The notes under the pieces are model-generated. The model was not told the origin of the DNA. It did not search any database and was given only the letters and a program-made list of their open reading frames with translations. DNA of 55,156 nucleotides from Flavobacteriaceae bacterium. Its GTDB lineage: Bacteria > Bacteroidota > Bacteroidia > Flavobacteriales > Flavobacteriaceae. Shown in pieces: positions 50,301 to 55,156 of the stretch. The DNA is taken from positions 1 through 55,156 of the forward strand of contig JAKISU010000004.1 of assembly GCA_021648445.1 (NCBI GenBank), given 5' to 3'. The position numbers were made by a program, and so were the translations under genes. Position 1 is the stretch's first letter, and every line of letters begins with the position of its first letter.

Positions 50301-50742
50301 TGATTAAATTTCAACTGGTTATTAACCTGACCAATGAACAATTAGATACACCCTACAGGTCTGGAGGTTGGACAGTCAGACAAATGATACACCATTTAGC
50401 TGATAGCCATCACAATAGTTATACACGTTTTAAATGGGTACTTACAGAAGATAAACCTGTAATCAAAGCTTATTATGAAGACCGCTGGGCAGAATTACAT
50501 GATAGCAAGTCAGCTCCTATCCTACTCTCTTTAAATGTATTAACAGCATTACATGCAAAATGGATTTATTTTCTAAAAGGTTTGAGCTCTGAAGAATTAA
50601 AACAGGTTTTTATCCATCCTGATGGTAATCAAAAAGTTCCTTTAGCAGAAAATATTGGTATTTATGCCTGGCATTGCAAACATCATTATGCACATATCAA
50701 TAATTTAATAAAAAGAATGGAATGGAAATAATTAGTTAGCAG

Positions 50743-50760
50743 TCCCGATAGCTATCGGGA
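50743..50760. repeat. Perfect 18-bp palindrome TCCCGATAGCTATCGGGA, copy 1
   Basis: An exact self-complementary 18-mer, located 12 bases after the DinB fragment stop. The same 18-mer recurs at 53646 and 54898. The following 100 bases hold further palindrome-like DNA of the CTCC/GGAG type near 50840-50880. Confidence 0.95.
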
Positions 50761-50875
50761 TCAGTCTTCAGTTTGCAGTCAATAGCTATCAAAATAAAGT
50801 TTGCATTAAAACTGCTTACTGCCAACTGAACACTTTTTTCCCCTTTGAGGAGATTTGCCTATGGCGGAGAGGGGC

Positions 50876-51430
50876 TTATTTCCACTTAATACCACAACCA
50901 ATACTTGGTTTTTGAACTTCAGTATTTTCTTTTCCTGCAAGTAAACAATCCAAGGCATGTCTTAGGTCTTTTCCTGTAACTTCAATTCCGTTACCGGGAC
51001 GCGAATCATCTAACTGTCCACGATACACTAATTTTAAATTCGCATCAAACAGATAGAAATCTGGTGTGCAAGCTGCATCATAAGTTTTGGCAACTTCTTG
51101 AGATTCGTCAAACAAATACGGAAAAGAATACTTTAAGTTCTTAGCATTTTTTCGCATTAAATGCGGCGCATCATCCGGATAATTCAATACGTCATTTGAT
51201 GAAATTGCCATAAATGAAACTTTTTTATCAGAATAATCATTCGCAACATTAACCAACTGACTATTCACATGAATCACAAACGGACAATGATTACAGATAA
51301 AAAAAATCACTGTTGCTTTATCTCCTCTATTTTCAAAGAGTGAAAGTTCCTCTCCGGAAATTGTGTCATACAATATAAAACCCGGAGCGATTGTTCCTAA
51401 CGGAAGCATATTTGAAGAAGTGCTAGCCAT
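50876..51430 (-). CDS. Thioredoxin-fold redoxin (AhpC/TSA-like)
   Basis: A 184-residue thioredoxin-fold protein without signal peptide. The redox site reads F-F-I-C-N-H-C-P-F-V (CxxC), with D-D-S-R-P-G-N-G and the R-K-N-A-K-N-L-K-Y-S-F-P-Y-L-F-D-E-S-Q stretch typical of the group of thioredoxin family proteins annotated as redoxins. It may reduce hydroperoxides or disulfides. Its start faces the csaA gene across 47 bases. Confidence 0.87.
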   Translation of the reverse strand: MASTSSNMLPLGTIAPGFILYDTISGEELSLFENRGDKATVIFFICNHCPFVIHVNSQLVNVANDYSDKKVSFMAISSNDVLNYPDDAPHLMRKNAKNLKYSFPYLFDESQEVAKTYDAACTPDFYLFDANLKLVYRGQLDDSRPGNGIEVTGKDLRHALDCLLAGKENTEVQKPSIGCGIKWK

Positions 51431-51477
51431 TTTTTAGAATTTATTTGTAGATTTATAGCTTTAAAGTTACAAAATAA

Positions 51478-51816
51478 ATGTCAGATACTATTTCATTTGA
51501 AGATTTCACTAAAGTGGATATTAGAACAGGTACAATTATTGAAGTAAACGATTTTCCAAAAGCTAGAAAACCTGCCTATCAACTAACCATTGATTTTGGA
51601 GCCTTAGGCATTAAAAGGTCAAGTGCACAAATCACTTCATTATATACTAAAGATGACTTGTTAAATAGACAAATAACTGCCATTATAAATTTTAAACCAA
51701 AACAAATTGCTAACTTTATAAGCGAATGTTTGATATTAGGCGTTGAAAATAGAGATGGTGACATTGTGCTATTAAAGGCATCAACACAAACAAATAATGG
51801 TACACAAATAAATTAA
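51478..51816 (+). CDS. csaA: tRNA-binding chaperone CsaA
   Basis: A 112-residue OB-fold protein of the tRNA-binding domain group. It begins S-F-E-D-F-T-K-V-D-I-R-T-G-T-I-I-E and carries I-N-F-K-P-K-Q-I and the S-E-C-L-I-L-G-V segment, with normal length. CsaA dimers bind tRNA and show export-chaperone activity in Bacillus. It stops just before the large FAD/Fe-S gene, 1 base apart, so both are likely co-transcribed. Confidence 0.9.
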   Translation: MSDTISFEDFTKVDIRTGTIIEVNDFPKARKPAYQLTIDFGALGIKRSSAQITSLYTKDDLLNRQITAIINFKPKQIANFISECLILGVENRDGDIVLLKASTQTNNGTQIN

Positions 51817-51817
51817 T

Positions 51818-54754
51818 ATGCCAAAATCACTGACCAAACGGCATATGCAAGAGCTTTCCGAACAATTAACCGGAGAGCTCTTTTTTGATGATTTACACAA
51901 AAGTATCTATGCTACTGATGCTTCGGTATATCGAAAAATTCCTTTAGCGGTTGCTTATCCGAAAACGAAAGATGGCATTAAGCTATTAATAGCATTTGCT
52001 ACACAAAATAATATTACTTTAATACCAAGAACTGCAGGTACTTCACTGGCTGGACAATGTGTTGGTGATGGTATTGTGGTTGATGTTTCTAAACATTTTA
52101 CTAAAATTTTAGCTTTTGATGAGCGTAATAAAACAGTAACTGTTGAACCTGGTGTTATACGCGATGAGCTAAATCATTTCCTAAAACCCTTTGGACTGTT
52201 TTTTGGTCCGAATACCTCTACCAGCAATCGCTGTATGATTGGTGGTATGGTTGGTAACAATTCTTCAGGAACAACCTCTATTCAATATGGAGTTACGCGT
52301 GATAAAGTGATTGAATTAGAAATAATTTTATCTGATGGTTCTGAAGCTGTATTTAATTCATTGAACACGGATGAATTCAGAGCCAAACAACTTGGAACTA
52401 CTTTAGAAAATAAAATCTACAAAACACTTTATCGTGAGTTGTCTGATAAAGAAACTCAGAAAGAAATCTTAAACGAATTCCCAAAAGCATCTATTCACAG
52501 GCGTAATACAGGTTATGCAGTTGATGCTTTGCTGCATACTTCAGCTTTTGCAGATACTGAAGAGAAAATTAATATCGTTAAATTATTATGTGGCAGTGAA
52601 GGTACTTTGGCATTTACAACTTCTATAACATTACAACTTGATAAGCTACCTCCTAAACAAAAAATTGTAATAGCTGTTCATTTTAATAGTATTCAAGAAA
52701 GTTTAGAAGCAGTATTAATTGCCATGAAACACAGTTTGTATATGTGTGAACTCATGGATAAAACCATTTTAGATTGTACCAAAAGTAATCGTGAACAAAT
52801 AAAGAATAGATTTTTTATTGAAAAAGACCCTCAAGCTTTGTTGTTGCTTGAAGTCAAAGCTGATACCAAGCAAGAAGTAGAACAATCTGCAAATCAACTC
52901 ATTGAAGATCTACAAAAACATAATTTTGGTTATGCCTATCCTAAACTATATGATGATGATGTCAATAAAGCTATTGAACTCCGTAAGGCCGGTCTAGGTC
53001 TGTTAGGCAATATTGTAGGTGATGCTAAAGCTGTAGCCTGTATAGAAGATACTGCGGTTGATCTGCAAGATCTACCTGCATATATTGCTGAATTTACCAC
53101 AATGATGGATGGTTTTGGTCAAAAAGCAGTGTATTATGCACATGCAGGTGCCGGAGAAATACACCTCCGTCCTATTCTGAATTTAAAGGATTCAAATGAT
53201 GTTACTCTTTTTAAAACGATAACTACCGAAACCGCTAAGTTGGTTAAAAAATATAAAGGCTCATTTAGTGGTGAGCATGGTGATGGTATAGTACGTAGTT
53301 CATTTTTACCGTTGATGATAGGTCAAAAAAATTATGATCTATTAAAACGTATCAAACTTGCTTTTGATCCACATTCAGTTTTTAACAAAGGAAAGATAAT
53401 AGATGCTTTTCCAATGGATGAGTCATTACGCTATGAAGTTGATAGAAAAGAACCTGAAGTAGAAACGTTGCTGGATTTCTCTGATTCTTTAGGGATATTA
53501 AGAGCTACAGAAAAGTGTAACGGATCTGGTGATTGCAGAAAGTTGTCTAATGCCGGTGGCAGTATGTGTCCGAGTTATAGAGCCACCTTAAATGAAAAAG
53601 ACACAACAAGAGCAAGAGCCAATGCCTTACGTGAATTTTTAACGATCCCGATAGCTATCGGGACAGATAAGAAAAACAAGTTCGATCAACAAGAATTAAA
53701 AGAAGTCTTTGACCTCTGTTTAAGTTGTAAAGCCTGTGCAAGTGAATGCCCTAGTAATGTTGATGTGGCAAGTTTTAAAGCTGAGTTTTTATATCAATAT
53801 CAAAAAGAGAATCCACCATCCTTAAGAACAAAACTATTTGCAAATAATGTAAAATACAATAAATTAGGAAGTAAATTTTCAATTATAACTAATATGCTAA
53901 TTAATAACAGGTTAACTAAACTTATTTTAGGCATTCCTTTAAAAAGAAAAATGCCAAAATTAGCAAAGCAAACGTTACATAATTGGTATGCTAAAAATCA
54001 ATCTAGCCTTAAAAACAATCATCATAGCAGTAAAAAATTATATCTTTTCTGCGATGAATTTACCAACTTTTATGATACCCAAATAGGTATAGACACTATC
54101 CAATTATTAGACGCTTTGGGATATAGTGTTATACTAGAAGATAATGAAGAAAGCGGGAGAAGTCATATTTCAAAAGGGTTTTTAGAAGAAGCCAAGGTTA
54201 TTGCAAACCAAAATATTGCAATTTTTAAAAGCTTAATCAATGAACATACTCCGTTGGTCGGTATCGAGCCTTCAGCTATATTGACATTTAGAGATGAATA
54301 TCTACGCTTAGCGGATGATAAAGAAGCTGCGCATCAGGTAGCCAAACATACTTATACTATTGAAGAGTTTATTAAAAATGAAGCTATAAAAGGAAACATC
54401 AAATCAGATCAGTTTAAAAGCGCGGCTAAAACCATTAAGATTCACGGACATTGTCATCAAAAAGCTTTATCGAGTACTGAAGCAACTTTTAGCATGCTTA
54501 CTATTCCTGAAAATTATAAAGTAACTATTATAAATTCAGGATGTTGCGGAATGGCTGGTTCTTTCGGCTATGAAAAAGAACATTATGAAATCAGTATGAA
54601 AGTTGGAGAACAATCATTATTCTCTAAAATAAGAAAATTTGATGCTAAAACTGTAATCAGTGCATCCGGTACAAGTTGCAGGCATCAAATTTATGATGGA
54701 ACTAAACGTATTGCTCTTCATCCAATACAGATTTTATACAAAGCACTACTATAA
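51818..54754 (+). CDS. FAD-linked oxidoreductase fused to Fe-S and cysteine-rich domains
   Basis: A 978-residue fusion of the YdiJ-like type. Residues about 30-500 are the FAD-binding PCMH domain and C-terminal FAD oxidase domain (R-T-A-G-T-S-L-A-G-Q, G-G-M-V-G-N-N-S-S-G, H-A-G-A-G-E-I-H). Two 4Fe-4S motifs follow (E-K-C-N-G-S-G-D-C-R...M-C-P-S and C-L-S-C-K-A-C-A-S-E-C-P). The last part has CCG-type metal motifs (H-G-H-C-H-Q and S-G-C-C-G-M-A-G). It oxidises a 2-hydroxy acid, such as D-lactate or D-2-hydroxyglutarate, feeding electrons to quinone. Near residues 609-615 (F-L-T-I-P-I-A-I-G-T) an 18-bp palindrome is inserted in frame. Confidence 0.9.
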   Translation: MPKSLTKRHMQELSEQLTGELFFDDLHKSIYATDASVYRKIPLAVAYPKTKDGIKLLIAFATQNNITLIPRTAGTSLAGQCVGDGIVVDVSKHFTKILAFDERNKTVTVEPGVIRDELNHFLKPFGLFFGPNTSTSNRCMIGGMVGNNSSGTTSIQYGVTRDKVIELEIILSDGSEAVFNSLNTDEFRAKQLGTTLENKIYKTLYRELSDKETQKEILNEFPKASIHRRNTGYAVDALLHTSAFADTEEKINIVKLLCGSEGTLAFTTSITLQLDKLPPKQKIVIAVHFNSIQESLEAVLIAMKHSLYMCELMDKTILDCTKSNREQIKNRFFIEKDPQALLLLEVKADTKQEVEQSANQLIEDLQKHNFGYAYPKLYDDDVNKAIELRKAGLGLLGNIVGDAKAVACIEDTAVDLQDLPAYIAEFTTMMDGFGQKAVYYAHAGAGEIHLRPILNLKDSNDVTLFKTITTETAKLVKKYKGSFSGEHGDGIVRSSFLPLMIGQKNYDLLKRIKLAFDPHSVFNKGKIIDAFPMDESLRYEVDRKEPEVETLLDFSDSLGILRATEKCNGSGDCRKLSNAGGSMCPSYRATLNEKDTTRARANALREFLTIPIAIGTDKKNKFDQQELKEVFDLCLSCKACASECPSNVDVASFKAEFLYQYQKENPPSLRTKLFANNVKYNKLGSKFSIITNMLINNRLTKLILGIPLKRKMPKLAKQTLHNWYAKNQSSLKNNHHSSKKLYLFCDEFTNFYDTQIGIDTIQLLDALGYSVILEDNEESGRSHISKGFLEEAKVIANQNIAIFKSLINEHTPLVGIEPSAILTFRDEYLRLADDKEAAHQVAKHTYTIEEFIKNEAIKGNIKSDQFKSAAKTIKIHGHCHQKALSSTEATFSMLTIPENYKVTIINSGCCGMAGSFGYEKEHYEISMKVGEQSLFSKIRKFDAKTVISASGTSCRHQIYDGTKRIALHPIQILYKALL
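53646..53663. repeat. Palindrome TCCCGATAGCTATCGGGA, copy 2, inside a coding sequence
   Basis: The exact 18-mer lies in frame in the FAD/Fe-S gene and is read I-P-I-A-I-G. It falls in a linker between the two 4Fe-4S motifs. Sequences around it (A-L-R-E-F-L-T and K-F-D-Q-Q-E-L) read as a continuous protein without it. Confidence 0.95.
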
Positions 54755-54897
54755 TATCAATACTATTTATTTGTAAATTTATAATTATATAGTTTTTCCT
54801 TTAGTACTTCATCAAAATATTATTTTAAAAAAATTATGCTTATCAAATACTAATATAAGGATAATACCAATTTAATTATAAAATTTGTCATTAATAA

Positions 54898-54915
54898 TCC
54901 CGATAGCTATCGGGA
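54898..54915. repeat. Palindrome TCCCGATAGCTATCGGGA, copy 3
   Basis: Exact third copy in the 329-base gap after the FAD/Fe-S gene. The gap further holds an imperfect TTTTTTGC...GCAAAAAAA hairpin (54925-54950) and the leader of the IS630-like transposase. No other gene is seen. Confidence 0.95.
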
Positions 54916-55071
54916 GAATTATTTTTTGCTTAGATGAGGCAAAAAAACAAAATATAGTATTAATTATAGTTTCTTTTTTTAACAAAATATAAGTGAAAAA
55001 GGAACAAGTTATATGACTAGTTTTATGGTTATTAACCTAGCGCTAATATACCGATATATATGATTTTTTTG

Positions 55072-55079
55072 TATCTTTA
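55072..55079 (+). promoter_or_regulatory. -7-like box for the IS630-like transposase
   Basis: TATCTTTA is one base from TAnnTTTG, 4 bases before the ATG. Confidence 0.35.
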
Positions 55080-55083
55080 CGGT

Positions 55084-55156
55084 ATGGAAAAAATTGATTT
55101 CAGAACACTTTCAAGTCAAGAACGATTAAGTTATAGAAAGCGAGCTATAAGCTTGA
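55084..55156 (+). mobile_element. IS630-family transposase, 5' end only (cut by window edge)
   Basis: The first 24 codons of a frame read M-E-K-I-D-F-R-T-L-S, then S-Q-E-R-L-S-Y-R-K-R-A-I-S-L. This resembles the N-terminal helix-turn-helix of IS630-type transposases (pattern K-L-S-x-E-x-x-x-x-x-R-x-R-A-I-x-L). The rest lies beyond the window. I cannot define the left terminal repeat. Confidence 0.6.

Larger units (their letters stand above)
49805..50731 (+). pseudogene. DinB/YfiT-family hydrolase gene interrupted by two insertions
   Basis: Three pieces of one DinB/YfiT-like gene lie in order. Piece 1 (49805-49849, start TTG) encodes K-P-E-P-L-E-Q-L-K-Y-P-I-G-K. Piece 2 (50012-50100) encodes L-E-I-P-E-K-I-S-S-K-K-I-I-E-W-L and then F-P-K-Q-I-K-K-I-L-K. 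Piece 3 (50308-50731) encodes N-L-T-N-E-Q-L-D-T-P-Y-R-S-G-G-W-T-V-R-Q onward, with the His-rich metal motifs H-H-L-A-D-S-H and W-H-C-K-H-H-Y. A 158-bp MITE splits pieces 1 and 2, and a palindrome cluster splits 2 and 3. The third piece alone has an open frame from ATG 50300 (143 codons), so a shortened protein might still be made. Confidence 0.8.

Overview
The window looks like a chromosomal segment of a marine or host-associated Flavobacteriia (Bacteroidota) bacterium. The evidence is the very AT-rich sequence, Bacteroidota -7 boxes (TAnnTTTG) in front of several genes, type IX secretion sorting domains, a Bacteroidota-type type VI secretion system (T6SS subtype iii), and many small palindromic intergenic repeats. 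Both ends are cut through insertion sequences: an IS1595-family transposase start on the left and an IS630-family transposase start on the right.

Region by region. (1) 0.3-0.7 kb: a yeast-type cytosine deaminase. (2) 0.9-11.9 kb: part of a T6SS-iii locus. A PKD-domain membrane protein points left. Rightward come an NlpC/P60 lipoprotein, TssG-like, TssN, TssK, TssO, the ClpV/TssH ATPase, an Hcp (TssD) with a C-terminal extension, a GH19/lysozyme-like effector, a lipoprotein that is its likely immunity protein, and a TssE-like gp25 protein. No TssB/C/F, VgrG or TssQ/R is visible, so the system must be completed elsewhere. (3) 11.9-21 kb: housekeeping genes: Nudix hydrolase, acyltransferase, divergent Dps/OxyR pair, a four-gene leftward operon (peroxiredoxin, mannose-6-phosphate isomerase, HAD phosphatase, CAT-like acetyltransferase), adenosine deaminase, a QueD/PTPS-family enzyme and IPP isomerase. 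About 100-bp tandem repeats lie between the last two. (4) 21.3-29 kb: a sialidase-like lipoprotein with a TlpA thioredoxin, a periplasmic cyclophilin, release factor 3, a YoeB/YefM toxin-antitoxin pair, an AI-2E transporter and a THUMP-like methyltransferase. (5) 29-35 kb: a NAD-dependent formate dehydrogenase pair (NuoEF-like beta subunit, molybdopterin alpha subunit), split by a GxxExxY cassette and followed by a membrane protein and a duplicate of the 3' end of the alpha-subunit gene. (6) 35-43 kb: a DUF1800/DUF1501 pair with a T9SS signal, an outer-membrane barrel, tRNA-Ser(UGA), a TauE exporter, acylphosphatase, chorismate synthase and a damaged radical SAM gene. (7) 43.2-44.4 kb: a complete IS5-like element. 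(8) 44.6-55.2 kb: two secreted proteins, a cyclophilin-FKBP fusion, a lipase-like hydrolase, a DinB gene broken by a 158-bp MITE and by a palindrome cluster, a redoxin, CsaA and a large FAD/Fe-S oxidoreductase.

Two themes stand out. The first is the T6SS block, where an Hcp with an added domain, a cell-wall-degrading effector and an immunity lipoprotein are inserted among structural genes. The second is heavy remodelling by small repeats and mobile DNA: palindromes accepted in frame inside two enzyme genes, a MITE with target duplication, an IS that replaced the 3' end of a gene, tandem copies of a gene's start region, and a duplicated gene end. All identifications are by eye from sequence motifs; no database search was run.
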